Notes: a model not told the origin generated them from the sequence alone. Counted from the first letter of the stretch, positions 1 to 9,468 are shown. The stretch is DNA of 64,000 bases from JAGQWW01 sp041392845 (GCA_041392845.1 JAWKLG010000020.1:1-64000); one strand, 5' to 3'. Program-made: numbers and translations.

Positions 1-287
1 TGGAAGCAGGACCGGCAATAAGTGCCAATTTATTTGCACAAAGCAGGATTAAAACTACCGAGAACGGAACAACAGAAAAGGAATCTGAAAAAATAACCAT
101 CGGCAACGAAGAAGGAGACCTAAGATTATTGGAAGTAGCTGTTATAGGTGGACTCGGCTACGAGTGGAGTAAATTTTCCGGTGCTTTACGGTTCCAGCAA
201 GGACTTACAAATTTGGTTAATGATGATGAATCAACACTAAAATCAAGGGTAATCTCTATCGTATTTGGATACCGTTTTGGAGGTTAA
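1..287 (+). CDS. Outer-membrane beta-barrel protein, C-terminal fragment
   Basis: Only the last 94 or so codons are present; the reading frame is open from base 3 and stops with TAA at 285-287. The fragment alternates short hydrophobic strands with charged loops and ends in VISIVFGYRFGG, a terminal strand of the kind seen in PorT-like or OmpA-type barrels of Bacteroidota (glycine, aromatic residues, hydrophobic alternation). No catalytic motif is visible. It would lie in the outer membrane. A strong hairpin terminator follows at 315-355. The family cannot be resolved without the N-terminus. Confidence 0.7.
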   Translation, partial: EAGPAISANLFAQSRIKTTENGTTEKESEKITIGNEEGDLRLLEVAVIGGLGYEWSKFSGALRFQQGLTNLVNDDESTLKSRVISIVFGYRFGG

Positions 288-309
288 TTCTGGTTTTAAT
301 GATTTTTAA

Positions 310-362
310 AAAAGGCTGTCTCAAATTCTAATTTTAAATAAAAATTTGAGACAGCTCTTTTC
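310..362. terminator. Bidirectional intrinsic terminator
   Basis: A 13-bp perfect stem (GCTGTCTCAAATT at 315-327 and its complement at 343-355) is flanked by an A-run on the left and CTCTTTT on the right. It can end the barrel gene on the plus strand and the dehydrogenase operon arriving on the minus strand. Confidence 0.85.
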
Positions 363-378
363 CCAATTTATCTTCCCC

Positions 379-1191
379 CTACAACCCCAACTGTTTATTC
401 ATCATAGCGAAAAACTCCTCATCACTCATTTTCTTTCTGGCATCAAGTAAATACTCCGCATCTGCACCGGCTCGATATCTCAATTGATCTTTGCCATCTG
501 TTACTGCTTCAAAAATAACACCCGCCACCAAACTGGCCGGTGAAACCGTATTTTCAGGATTTTGCCATTGTTTCATCAATGCCTGAATCAAGGGTTGATA
601 GACTTCAACATCTCCAGCCTGAAAATCAAAAGAACGTCCTCCAAAATCAGTTGCGATGAATCCCGGTTCCACTATTTTGACTTTAATGCCAAGCTGGCTC
701 ATCTCATAATGCAAGGACTCCGAAATGCCTTCCACCGCAAACTTGGTTCCATGATAAAGGGAGCCAAGCGCAAATGTCATTTGTCCACCGATAGATGAGA
801 TATTCACCATTACCCCTTCATTATTTTGCCTGAAATGCGGGATAATCTCCCTGCTCACATCCATGAGACCAATCACATTGGTATTGAATTGCTTGATAAT
901 GTTTTCCCTTGGAAATGTTTCCAGGGGTCCATATGCTCCATAGCCTGCATTGTTGACAATCGCATCAATTTTGCCGAATCTCTTAATTCCGTTTTGAATG
1001 GCTTCTCGAATAGAATTCAAATCAAGCACATCCAGTCTTTCTAAGTGCACATTCCCTAATTCACCCAATTCAGGTTCCTTTTCCGGTGAACGCATGGTGG
1101 CAATAATATTCCAGCCCTTTTGCTGAAAATGAAGAGCTGTCGCCTTTCCAATGCCACTGCTGGCCCCCGTTATCAAAATGGTCTTTTTCAT
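379..1191 (-). CDS. Short-chain dehydrogenase/reductase (SDR)
   Basis: A 270-residue classical SDR with a Rossmann fold. The cofactor motif TGASSGIG is at residues 8-15, NNAG at 80-83, the active-site serines at 132-133, and the catalytic YxxxK pair is Tyr146 and Lys150. Arg34 after the second strand (ATMRS) favours NADP(H), which is inference. The substrate is unknown. It lies 1 base after the next SDR gene, so the two are almost certainly co-transcribed and probably translationally coupled. The nearby AraC-type gene is the likely regulator. Length is normal for the family. Confidence 0.9.
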   Translation of the reverse strand: MKKTILITGASSGIGKATALHFQQKGWNIIATMRSPEKEPELGELGNVHLERLDVLDLNSIREAIQNGIKRFGKIDAIVNNAGYGAYGPLETFPRENIIKQFNTNVIGLMDVSREIIPHFRQNNEGVMVNISSIGGQMTFALGSLYHGTKFAVEGISESLHYEMSQLGIKVKIVEPGFIATDFGGRSFDFQAGDVEVYQPLIQALMKQWQNPENTVSPASLVAGVIFEAVTDGKDQLRYRAGADAEYLLDARKKMSDEEFFAMMNKQLGL

Positions 1192-1192
1192 G

Positions 1193-2068
1193 TTAGTCTT
1201 TATTCAAGGTTAAAAGATTGGCTACTCCATTGGCAGTATAAACTCCATGTGTAGTTTGGTGTAATACCTTATTGTAATTTTCGATTGGTTCCTTCAGTCC
1301 GGAAAAATCAACGACAGTTCTAAATGGCTTTTCGCCAAAAGGAGTATCTATTAAATTCATAATGGCTTCAGCGACACGCTCTGGTTTTTGCTCTGCTATG
1401 GTTTCAATGTACTGCACATAACCATTGATGGAAGCTTCCGGCATGGCGGCCATTTCTCCATATTGTTGAGTCCTTGCTGTGTCGCTTGGTCTAATCATGG
1501 CTCCCATAAAAGCAGTTGGCATTCCTCCCGGCTCTACTATACAGGATTCAATTCCAAAACCTGATAGCTCTGCCCGATAACCTTCTGCCAAGGACTCTAA
1601 AGCGTATTTGGAAGCAGAATAACCTGCCAAAAACGGCGTGGTAATCCTGCCAATACAGCTTGAAGTATGTATAATGGTTCCTTTGCCCTGATTTCTAAGA
1701 TGAGGCAAAACAGCACGCATCACTCTTTGAACTCCAAACACGTTTACATCAAACATTTTTTGCAAATCTTCCGCAGTGAAGCATTCTAAAATTCCATTGG
1801 CCCCGATTCCTGCATTGTTGAATACCGTATCCAAACCACCCATCATTTCAAGGGCGTTTTGAACCCCTTCATTTACACTGGAATCATTGGTAACATCCAT
1901 CTCCACCAATTGCACTCCGGAAGCAAGGAGCTCCTTTGCAATGGCTTCATTTTTACCCGATTTAGAACGCATCGTTCCTACAACCTGATGACCACTTTCC
2001 ACCAAAGCCTTACAAGTAAGGGAACCAAATGCAACGCTTGCTCCGGTAACTAACACTTTCTTGCTCAT
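1193..2068 (-). CDS. Short-chain dehydrogenase/reductase, variant glycine motif
   Basis: A 291-residue SDR and first gene of the SDR pair. It has NNAG (84-87), serines at 136-137 and the catalytic pair Tyr150 and Lys154. The cofactor loop reads TGASVAFG, so the middle glycine of TGxxxGxG is Ala13; this is tolerated in some SDRs but may alter cofactor binding. It also has a longer C-terminal tail than its partner. The two proteins are clear paralogues and may act on related carbonyl substrates. The 222-base upstream gap to the AraC-type gene should hold the promoter. Confidence 0.88.
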   Translation of the reverse strand: MSKKVLVTGASVAFGSLTCKALVESGHQVVGTMRSKSGKNEAIAKELLASGVQLVEMDVTNDSSVNEGVQNALEMMGGLDTVFNNAGIGANGILECFTAEDLQKMFDVNVFGVQRVMRAVLPHLRNQGKGTIIHTSSCIGRITTPFLAGYSASKYALESLAEGYRAELSGFGIESCIVEPGGMPTAFMGAMIRPSDTARTQQYGEMAAMPEASINGYVQYIETIAEQKPERVAEAIMNLIDTPFGEKPFRTVVDFSGLKEPIENYNKVLHQTTHGVYTANGVANLLTLNKD

Positions 2069-2290
2069 GATATCTGCTTTTTATTTTTTTATAAAAATGA
2101 TACTACAAATATCACGGCATTCCATTCTTTTGAATAACACAGATTAGGGAGGCTCTAACACTTATTTCGGAAAATGATAAGTTGATTAACTGGAAATGAT
2201 AGACTATTAACCATAAGGTAGCATAATTTCAAATATGCACCCTTGGTTAGACTCGAATGGATGGAAAGTAATTTTTAATAGAAAAAACCA

Positions 2291-3184
2291 TTAATTATCC
2301 CGGTATTCTTGAGGAGTCATACCGGTTTTACTTTTAAACATCCTACTAAAATAATGTGGATAGTTAAATCCTAAAGTATAGGCGATACCACTTATGGAGT
2401 CGTCAGAACCAGCCAATAGATCTTTGGCTTTTTCAACCAAAAATTCATTGATGTGATCCTTAGCAGTTTTTCCGGTTTCTTTTTTAAGCAAATCACTGAG
2501 GTAACCTGAAGAAACATGGCATGCTTCTGCCAGATAAGATATTGTTGGCTGGCCTGCGTCCAACATTTTGTCAGACTTAAAATAATCTTTTAATAAGGAT
2601 TCTACCTTTGAAGTAATGTCTCTATTCTGAGCCGAACGGGTATTGAATTGGCGTTCATAGAACCTGGCACAATAATTCAGCAATAATTCCACATTGGAAA
2701 CAAGCACTTCTCTGCTATGATTATCTATCCTTGCTTTGATTTCCTCATCAATCATTTGAATACACTTCGATACTGTATTTTGCTCCTGTTCAGAAAGATG
2801 AAGTGCTTCAAAAACGGAATAGGAGAAAAAGTTATAATCCCCAATTTTTTCTCCTAGTGGCGTGTTTCGAATTAAATCCGGATGAAAATATAGCATCCAG
2901 CCCTGGACTTCATTCAAAGCCTGGGCTTTGTGTAAGGTAATAACCTGATGAGGTGCCAGAAACATCATCACCCCTTCATCAAAATCATAATGGTTCCGGC
3001 CATAATCCATCGCACAGCTCTTGTCTTTTAAAGCAATACAGTACAATTCAGATGAAATTTTCACTCCCAATCGATCTTCACCGTAAGCCAGTTTTGCTGT
3101 ATCGATAATGGTAATTAAAGGGTTTGTCGGTTTATCAAACCCCATATATTCATGCAGTTGACTGATGGATTTATGATTGACCAT
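2291..3184 (-). CDS. AraC/XylS-family transcriptional regulator
   Basis: 297 residues. The N-terminal two thirds is a cupin-like effector domain. The C-terminal 100 residues form the double helix-turn-helix of AraC regulators, ending in the conserved IAYTLGFNYPHYFSRMFKSK block and GMTPQEYR. It is oriented like the two dehydrogenase genes and sits just upstream of them, a common arrangement in Bacteroidota in which AraC controls an adjacent reductase. The effector cannot be read from the sequence. Start ATG at 3184. Confidence 0.92.
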   Translation of the reverse strand: MVNHKSISQLHEYMGFDKPTNPLITIIDTAKLAYGEDRLGVKISSELYCIALKDKSCAMDYGRNHYDFDEGVMMFLAPHQVITLHKAQALNEVQGWMLYFHPDLIRNTPLGEKIGDYNFFSYSVFEALHLSEQEQNTVSKCIQMIDEEIKARIDNHSREVLVSNVELLLNYCARFYERQFNTRSAQNRDITSKVESLLKDYFKSDKMLDAGQPTISYLAEACHVSSGYLSDLLKKETGKTAKDHINEFLVEKAKDLLAGSDDSISGIAYTLGFNYPHYFSRMFKSKTGMTPQEYRDN

Positions 3185-3289
3185 TTTTTATCTTTTGCAC
3201 AAAGATCTGTTTATTAGCTCTACTTTTTTAACACATTTTCAGGAAGGTCAAACACTTTTTAATTAAAAAAAACTTTGGAATTCTTCACA

Positions 3290-4033
3290 TCAAAAAAAAC
3301 GAGGATTATAAATAATAGGAGGCAACACTTCCTTCCTTTTCCTTTCCAATTTCACTCGCTTTTTACCCACTGGGAATAAAATTCTGCAATAGATACCAAT
3401 GATGCTTCCGGATGGCTCCAACACCAGGTCAAGGTCTGGTTCTTTGATCGTTACCACTCCAAGACGATTGAAATTGTATCGGAAATAGGTCCCAATTTCA
3501 AGGGCAGTTTTAAACCTGGAACCCCTGCTTCTCTTTTTAAAATAATGACGAAATCCGATTTCTGGACGGATAAATGGATAAGCCACCTCATTTCCTTTTA
3601 CCTCCACCTGGTAAGAATCATATTCATCAACAAAATTACCTCGATATCCAAGTTGTCCCCCAATGCTCAATTTTGCAAAGAATTCTCGTCCTAAACGATT
3701 TTTAAAATGATAACTCAAGCCTGAGGAGATCAATGGGGAAGCAAAATCCAGAATATAATTATCTTCAGGACTTTTATTGTTTAGTGCATATCCCGTCAAG
3801 CCTATGCGGCCTTCAATACTCCAATGTTGATTGATGCGATTGGCTAAAATAAGCCTGATTTCACCTGCAGGATAAAAAGCCCCTTTCCAACGATCTTGTT
3901 CCTTATCAAAGTCAGGAAAAGAATGTCCAATGCCTACCTCTATTCCAATGCTGGATTTGTTGAGCCAATTTGAATTTTGGCCATTTAGGGTGCTGGTTCC
4001 CACAAACAGGAAAAACAGGAAAAGATTCTTCAT
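3290..4033 (-). CDS. Secreted outer-membrane beta-barrel protein, unknown
   Basis: 247 residues. A short signal peptide (MKNLFLFFLFVGTSTLNGQ) is followed by a glycine- and aromatic-rich sequence of alternating strands, such as GIEVGIGHSFPDF and IEGRIGLTGYAL, consistent with an 8- to 10-stranded outer-membrane barrel. The C-terminal tail is basic (KKRVKLERKRKE) and then proline-rich. No enzymatic motif is visible and I do not recognise a named family. Neighbours give no functional clue; it lies between an AraC-type gene and a cyclase gene, all on the minus strand but separated by over 100 bases. Confidence 0.7.
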   Translation of the reverse strand: MKNLFLFFLFVGTSTLNGQNSNWLNKSSIGIEVGIGHSFPDFDKEQDRWKGAFYPAGEIRLILANRINQHWSIEGRIGLTGYALNNKSPEDNYILDFASPLISSGLSYHFKNRLGREFFAKLSIGGQLGYRGNFVDEYDSYQVEVKGNEVAYPFIRPEIGFRHYFKKRSRGSRFKTALEIGTYFRYNFNRLGVVTIKEPDLDLVLEPSGSIIGIYCRILFPVGKKRVKLERKRKEVLPPIIYNPRFF

Positions 4034-4157
4034 TTTGACAGGCTAATGTGTAATAGAATTTCTTTTTAACCTGCCTTGATAACTAATTGTGCCTATTCAA
4101 GTTAAATTAACATATAGCTATACCTAAATTTTCATTTTGAAATAATGTTTATGATGG

Positions 4158-5981
4158 CTACCCTTCCACAAAAAACATCTCAATTTCGCCTTTACCTTTT
4201 GCTTTTACTTTACCTCGGCTTTCAAATGAAAAGGCAGCATCCTGTTTAAGCAATTCAAAGGTTGATTCGCTGATGTTTACTTTTCCTACTTCTCCTGAAG
4301 ATTCCATTCTGCTTGCAGTATTCACCGTATCTCCCCAAATGTCATATTGGAATTTTTTGACCCCGACAATGCCCGCTACAACAGGTCCTGTATGTACTCC
4401 GATTCTAATTTCAAAAAACGGAAGCCCAGCAGCAATTTTTTTAGCTTTTCCTTTTTCAACAATCTTTGCCATCTCAAGGGCTGCATTTACTACATCCTTA
4501 GCATGCGTAAAGTTAGGGGAGGGAAGTCCTCCAGCAGCCATATATGCATCACCAATGGTTTTGATCTTTTCAATTCCATACTTTTCGCAAATGTGGTCAA
4601 AAGCAGAAAAACATTCATGAAGATCTGCAACCAACTCTTTAGGTGTTACTTTCTCACTCAAGGCTGTGAAGCCCTTAAAATCTGTAAACAATACCGTTAC
4701 CTGTTCTATGAGTTGTGCATCAGCATGCCCATTTTCTTTTAATTCTTGAGCAGTCTCTTCCGGTAAAATGTTGAGCAATAGTTCTTCACTTCGTTCTTTT
4801 TCTTTGCCAATCCGGTTACGCTGGACCAAAAACACCCCGGCAAACAAAAATACAACTGCAAACCCTCCCATAAATCCATTCCTAACCAGTTTTTGTTGTT
4901 TCAACTCTTGAGCCGCGATTGCATCTTTTTTCTCCTGTTCCGCTTTGGTTGCAGCTTCTTTTTTATCAAATTCATACTGCATTTCCAATTGTGTAATCTT
5001 CTTGGTGTTTTCCTCATTAAAAAGACTGTCTTTCAACAAAGTCATTTGCTCAAAATAGCCAAGTGCCCTGGTATTATTTCCAGTTTCCTTGTAAGCATGG
5101 TAAAGGCATTTGCAGGCATTCTTCTGTTCATTGAGCACTTCCATGTTTTTGGCCATCTCCAAACCTTCTGAACAGTATTTAATTGCTTTCGAATACTCTT
5201 GCTCTTCCTTGTAAAGTATTCCGATATTATTCAAAGAATTGGCAACCCCTTGATAGTCTCCCAATTCCTGTCGCATTTTCAGACTTTTTTGAAAATACTC
5301 CATAGCTTTAGGATACTTGTTTTGCTTTTCTGAAATGCTCCCAATGTTATTTAAAAGCACAGCAATGCTCTGTCGATTCCCCAACTCTTCCTGCATGACA
5401 AGGCTGTTTTCAAAATACTCCAGGGCTTTATCAAAATCGCCCTGATCTTGATAAGTTAAACCAATATTATTCAAAGTATTGGCAATTACTTTTTTATTGC
5501 CCAGTTCTTGAACTATCGCCAGACCTTTTTGAAAATATTCCCTGGCCATGGTATTATCACCCTGGTTTCGATAGATCATGCCAATATTATTATTCGTATT
5601 GGCCATTCCTTTTTGGTCGCCCAACTCTTCCCGTATGGGCAAGCTTTTCTGGAAATATTCCAGTGCTTTAGGTGAATTTCCTCTGATTCCATAAGATACC
5701 CCTTGAGTATTCAGCGCTTCAGCCATGTACTTTTTCAAGTCTTTACTCTTTGCAAATTCATATTGCAATTCAGCAAAATAAAATGCCGAATCCGGTTGCG
5801 TAAAAAGGTAGCCTCCCCAGGTAAATTCCTTGAGAGCCATTAGGCGGTTGCTGTCTGGCTGATTTGGATCCTCCCACACACTCCAAAGGGAATCCAGTTT
5901 GTTCTGCGCTTCAGAAACCTGAGTAAAAAGGATAAAAACCAGGGCAAGAAAAATGGTTAGGTTGGGGTAATTTTTAGGCAT
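4158..5981 (-). CDS. TPR-repeat membrane adenylyl cyclase (class III)
   Basis: 607 residues. Signal peptide or anchor at 1-25, then about six tetratricopeptide repeats from 85 to 315 (repeated NNIGxxYxxQGxxxKALEYF units), a coiled coil near 318-365, a membrane helix at about 369-386, and a class III cyclase domain at about 428-605. Metal-binding Asp434 and Asp478 are present. The base-specifying pair is Lys474 and Asp547, as in adenylyl rather than guanylyl cyclases, and Asn554 and Arg558 complete the site. Topology puts the TPR part in the periplasm and the cyclase in the cytoplasm, so it likely turns an extracytoplasmic protein cue into cAMP. Linker LLLNILPEETAQELK resembles that of the cyclase at 23258. 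Confidence 0.92.
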   Translation of the reverse strand: MPKNYPNLTIFLALVFILFTQVSEAQNKLDSLWSVWEDPNQPDSNRLMALKEFTWGGYLFTQPDSAFYFAELQYEFAKSKDLKKYMAEALNTQGVSYGIRGNSPKALEYFQKSLPIREELGDQKGMANTNNNIGMIYRNQGDNTMAREYFQKGLAIVQELGNKKVIANTLNNIGLTYQDQGDFDKALEYFENSLVMQEELGNRQSIAVLLNNIGSISEKQNKYPKAMEYFQKSLKMRQELGDYQGVANSLNNIGILYKEEQEYSKAIKYCSEGLEMAKNMEVLNEQKNACKCLYHAYKETGNNTRALGYFEQMTLLKDSLFNEENTKKITQLEMQYEFDKKEAATKAEQEKKDAIAAQELKQQKLVRNGFMGGFAVVFLFAGVFLVQRNRIGKEKERSEELLLNILPEETAQELKENGHADAQLIEQVTVLFTDFKGFTALSEKVTPKELVADLHECFSAFDHICEKYGIEKIKTIGDAYMAAGGLPSPNFTHAKDVVNAALEMAKIVEKGKAKKIAAGLPFFEIRIGVHTGPVVAGIVGVKKFQYDIWGDTVNTASRMESSGEVGKVNISESTFELLKQDAAFSFESRGKVKAKGKGEIEMFFVEG

Positions 5982-6188
5982 AGGGTTGGGGGTTAAAATG
6001 GTTCACATTTTCACGGTTCAAAAATTTATTGCCTTGTTTGGGTGTTGGAAGCAAAATACGGAATAAAATGATTCCGTGAAAATCTGGGGAAGTAGGATGA
6101 AGGTTCCCAATCAAAGATTGGGATTTACATTTATTGGAGTAAGCCTAAATAGGTTATACTGCTAAAATGAGCACATAATGTTTTTTTT

Positions 6189-6530
6189 CTATCCCTTAAA
6201 ACAAGCGTAAGCATCCTCATCTATACAAGAGAGCAATTCTTCCAGATGGGTAGAAGATGGAAAATAGGAATAAGACTCCCATTTTCCGCTGGCTCTCTTC
6301 CAATACAATTTCCATATTTGACTGGATTTGGTATAGGTGATTTTGGCAAAGGGGTAGTTTTCAAATTTGCTTGGTTCATTCCAAATCGGCCTCCTTTCAA
6401 ATATTTCAATATTCTTTCCATCAAATGAATATCCTAAATCAACTTGAGAGCGGATTTCCTCCGGAGGACGGATTTTTTCAATAAAATCATGGAGGATCTT
6501 GTCCGTAAGGCTAATTAAATTATCACTCAT
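6189..6530 (-). CDS. DUF3024 domain protein
   Basis: 113 residues, cytoplasmic, no signal peptide. It shows the DUF3024 pattern: an acidic helix at the start, then IFERRPIWNEP, AKITYTKSSQIWKLYWKRASGKW and a final IDEDAYACFKG. The family is widespread and small, with no established function. The gene stands alone with about 200 bases of AT-rich DNA on each side, so it is probably monocistronic. Start ATG at 6530. Confidence 0.8.
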   Translation of the reverse strand: MSDNLISLTDKILHDFIEKIRPPEEIRSQVDLGYSFDGKNIEIFERRPIWNEPSKFENYPFAKITYTKSSQIWKLYWKRASGKWESYSYFPSSTHLEELLSCIDEDAYACFKG

Positions 6531-6746
6531 ATTTCTATTTGAAAATTTAAAATAATAAATGGATACTTTTTTAACTAAAGAATTGAAATTTAAAAAGCAG
6601 AACCTTTTAATATAAATTGAAAGTCATAAATCCCTGGTTTCGGCCATTTTTACCAATCCTATTCTGGTTTCCATTTTATCCTTGGAAAATGGAGTTTTAC
6701 TTAAATGTACAATTCGTTTCTTTTCCTGGTTCTTATTTTCAAAATT

Positions 6747-7625
6747 CTACTTTACTTCAATTGGTGTAATTTCATAACCGGATCCCTGCAATTGCTGAAT
6801 CAACCCACATTCATACATTAAATGACTCAGCCCGACTGCGATAAAGCAATTATTGGTCTCCATTCTTTCTAAAATGATTGGCATCCATTTGTTATTCCTG
6901 TCAGTCAACATGAGTGAATTACTGCAAGGCTCATTGAGTTTATAATCTATATCCATTTCAGAATACCAATCTGTTTCTTCACAATATTTTGAATTTTTGG
7001 CTTTAAGAATCTCGATAATTCCTGACAGTCTCTTTTTATGAACTTTTCTAGGCATTCCCTCCACATCTTGATTGATCATCCTCATTTGTTCTTCTGTTGT
7101 TTCAAGTCCCAAAAGTTCTAAATTTTGCTCCATGGCCAAGCTGCCAATATAATCGTCCAAGGTTAAGGAAGGATCATCTTTAGACTTTTCTAGACATACC
7201 ATTTGTTTGAAATGCCGATTTAAAAAAACATACATTTCTGTAGGTGTCAGTTTGTTATAGTCTGTAGGACTTTTGGCAAAAAGATCATGTATAAATTCAA
7301 GGTCTTCCCTATTTAAATATTTAGTCCAATTGGTTCGAACTGACCTGCGATTAATAATATCCTCTGCCATTTCACCCGGGATATCCAGGTTTTCTTTTAT
7401 CAACAAATCACAAGTACTCAATGCCTGATTTGCCAGAGTCAAAGAATCAAAAAACGATTTTCCAAATGCATGATGGGTACCAAAAAGGTAGGAAGTCTTC
7501 TCCGAGTTTTCCTTACTTATTTTTAAAAGGATAGTATTCGAATTCAGTGAGTTCTCCCTGCCTTGACCGCGAAGGAAAATAGAAATCAGGATTAAGAAAA
7601 TGAGAAGAGTACTTTTTTGGAGCAT
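6747..7625 (-). CDS. TraB/GumN family protein
   Basis: 292 residues with a signal peptide (MLQKSTLLIFLILISIFLRGQG). The TraB/GumN hallmark is the GTHH motif after the first strand (YLFGTHHAFG) with a second conserved segment near the end (CFIAVGLSHLMYECGLIQQLQ). The fold is related to Tiki-type metalloproteases, but activity in bacterial members is not established. It is the last of a run of four minus-strand envelope genes (10156 to 6747) whose gaps of 41-115 bases allow but do not prove an operon. Confidence 0.82.
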   Translation of the reverse strand: MLQKSTLLIFLILISIFLRGQGRENSLNSNTILLKISKENSEKTSYLFGTHHAFGKSFFDSLTLANQALSTCDLLIKENLDIPGEMAEDIINRRSVRTNWTKYLNREDLEFIHDLFAKSPTDYNKLTPTEMYVFLNRHFKQMVCLEKSKDDPSLTLDDYIGSLAMEQNLELLGLETTEEQMRMINQDVEGMPRKVHKKRLSGIIEILKAKNSKYCEETDWYSEMDIDYKLNEPCSNSLMLTDRNNKWMPIILERMETNNCFIAVGLSHLMYECGLIQQLQGSGYEITPIEVK

Positions 7626-7666
7626 TTGGTATTATTGGTTTCGAGATTGAAAATGAAAAATGAAAT

Positions 7667-8371
7667 TCATAACCCGGCATATACTTGAATAATCAATTTC
7701 TTTGAATATTGCTCATAAAACATTTTAAGCCGCTCCTGATCATTTAAAGCATACGTGAAGTAATCCGATTTAATTGGAAATTTACCGTTATAACATCCAC
7801 AAGCTTTTAAGATTGAATTTACTAAAATATCTCCTTCTCTCTTTGAAATCCCCTTGAGTTGTAATTCAAAACCATTAGACTCCCAATAGGTATGAGAGAC
7901 CATTAGGTGTCCGCCTTTTATTTCATAAATATCCATTTTATGATCCCCTTCACCATTTGAATAATTGTAATAATTGATACTATCCACTATCTCAAAATTT
8001 GCTTTGCAAAAGATTTCCAAGGAGGTCATAAAACAAAAATGGTCATAAATTAAAGAGTCAGGAAACAATGGTAATCTTGTTAGAAAACCATCAAATACAA
8101 AACCTTTCATTTCCTGGAATTCAACAAAAAGCCATTTCCCTTCAATATCTTCATAAACATACGGATTTCCGGCACTCGTGTCTATGACCATGACTTCAGA
8201 TCCATATTTCAGCAGGCCTAGCTTTTCACCTTTCAAGGTTGGTTCAGACCTCAATACAAGTCCGCTTTCTGCACAAACCAATAACTTGTCGTTTATTTTA
8301 AAATCCTGAGCACTCAAATTGGAACTAAATAAAAAGCAGGAAACAATTATGAACCAAATTAAAACCCTCAT
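7667..8371 (-). CDS. Secreted SH3-domain protein
   Basis: 234 residues from the ATG at 8371, chosen over the ATG at 8443 because it begins a good signal peptide (MRVLIWFIIVSCFLFSSNLSAQ) and has AGGGAAGAA just upstream. After the signal peptide comes a bacterial SH3-like domain of about 70 residues (CAESGLVLRSEPTLKGEKLG to GFVFDGFLTRLP). The remaining 130 residues match nothing I recognise. SH3-like domains often bind peptidoglycan or peptides, so a periplasmic or surface role is likely; the exact role is unknown. Confidence 0.7.
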   Translation of the reverse strand: MRVLIWFIIVSCFLFSSNLSAQDFKINDKLLVCAESGLVLRSEPTLKGEKLGLLKYGSEVMVIDTSAGNPYVYEDIEGKWLFVEFQEMKGFVFDGFLTRLPLFPDSLIYDHFCFMTSLEIFCKANFEIVDSINYYNYSNGEGDHKMDIYEIKGGHLMVSHTYWESNGFELQLKGISKREGDILVNSILKACGCYNGKFPIKSDYFTYALNDQERLKMFYEQYSKKLIIQVYAGL

Positions 8372-8448
8372 TTCTTCCCTGCTTAGAATTATGCTATGTG
8401 GATTCAAAATCCAGTTCTGGTTATAAACTTCAATTTTTTCCATAACTA

Positions 8449-9396
8449 TTAGTTTTCTTTATTTTTCTTCCTGGATTCATATATTTTATACAACCAATCA
8501 TTCGAAACCTTGGAAGTATCTTCTTGGATATTAATGCCTCTATATTCCTTGTAGTATCTCACCGTCTCATTTTCTATCCACTTTTTTATACTTTCTTCCG
8601 ACTTATCAATTAATCCTTTATTAGATAAAGGACAGTAAACTTCGGAATCCAGCATTATGAGGCTGTAGTACTTTTTATCGGGCTCCTTAGAATTAAGAGC
8701 TATCTCATAGTGCATATTCAAGTCGAAGTTGAAAAGCTCGTGAACTATTTCAAAGGATTGGCTCCAGAAATACCAATCCCAATATTTCAAAGAATCCGCC
8801 GATTTAATCTTTTCATACTCCATCCATAAAAAGTTCCATAAGCTTAATGGATCTTTTTTAAAAACTGGTTTATTGTATTCCAGACCTTTTTTCAATTTTT
8901 CGAAGTAGCTTTCTTTATCGTATGCTATTAATTTGATTTTCTCGAAGCTGGATATAATAGTGTCTTTTTGCAAATCAACATTCATTTCAACTTTACTATT
9001 TAAATCATAATGTGTTGACCCCGTTATTCGTGAAAATCCATTCTTGTACCTTGAAAGAATTATCTTTTCGTTTTTAATATCCAGGTATTGGAACTTGTAT
9101 TTATCACCAAAATCAATCCTTGTATATCGGGGAAATTTTTTTATCAGTTTCCCTTCTGGAATTTCAAAATTACCAAAGCTATCAGTCTTCAATTTCATTA
9201 CCAGTTCAGGTTCGCATTGGGTATCATAATGTACATTATAGCAATATTTTACTTGAAGTTCTCTATTCTTTAACGGATGGTTGGTAGCAGCTTCGATCAG
9301 CTGAAATTGAATCATTTCAACTTCACGAAAGAAAATATATCCTGTTAAAACCAAGATTAACGACAAAAGAACCAAGATGGTAGTTTTAAATTTCAT
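8449..9396 (-). CDS. Membrane-anchored protein, unknown
   Basis: 315 residues. A single N-terminal hydrophobic helix (residues 6-23) acts as anchor or uncleaved signal. It is followed by a beta-sandwich-like stretch of about 80 residues that looks like a carboxypeptidase-regulatory or transthyretin-type domain (VEMIQFQLIEAATNHPLKNR, DSFGNFEIPEGKL). The C-terminal half is helical and very rich in Lys, Asp and Trp. No catalytic motif is visible. It lies 77 bases before the SH3 protein gene on the same strand. Function not recognised. Confidence 0.6.
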   Translation of the reverse strand: MKFKTTILVLLSLILVLTGYIFFREVEMIQFQLIEAATNHPLKNRELQVKYCYNVHYDTQCEPELVMKLKTDSFGNFEIPEGKLIKKFPRYTRIDFGDKYKFQYLDIKNEKIILSRYKNGFSRITGSTHYDLNSKVEMNVDLQKDTIISSFEKIKLIAYDKESYFEKLKKGLEYNKPVFKKDPLSLWNFLWMEYEKIKSADSLKYWDWYFWSQSFEIVHELFNFDLNMHYEIALNSKEPDKKYYSLIMLDSEVYCPLSNKGLIDKSEESIKKWIENETVRYYKEYRGINIQEDTSKVSNDWLYKIYESRKKNKEN

Positions 9397-9445
9397 GCTT
9401 TGGAATTATTGGCGGTAACATAAAAAATGATCCAGTATTCCTCAT

Positions 9446-9468
9446 ATAGGAGCTTACAGTAAGCCTAT
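9446..9468. repeat. Near-perfect inverted repeat between two genes
   Basis: ATAGG, one base, GCTTAC, one base, GTAAGC, CTAT: a 23-base near-palindrome between the LysM gene and the next gene downstream. With a one-base loop and no T-run it is a poor terminator; an operator or cruciform is as likely. Confidence 0.4.

Noticed and set aside
562..1044. Plus-strand open frames opposite the first dehydrogenase gene
   Set aside because: They are antisense shadows of a well-defined SDR with intact motifs and have no recognisable product or promoter.
6007..6083. Inverted repeat ATTTTCACGG and CCGTGAAAAT, 57 bases apart, upstream of the TPR cyclase gene
   Set aside because: A 10-bp match at this distance in AT-rich DNA may be chance; there is no supporting promoter element.
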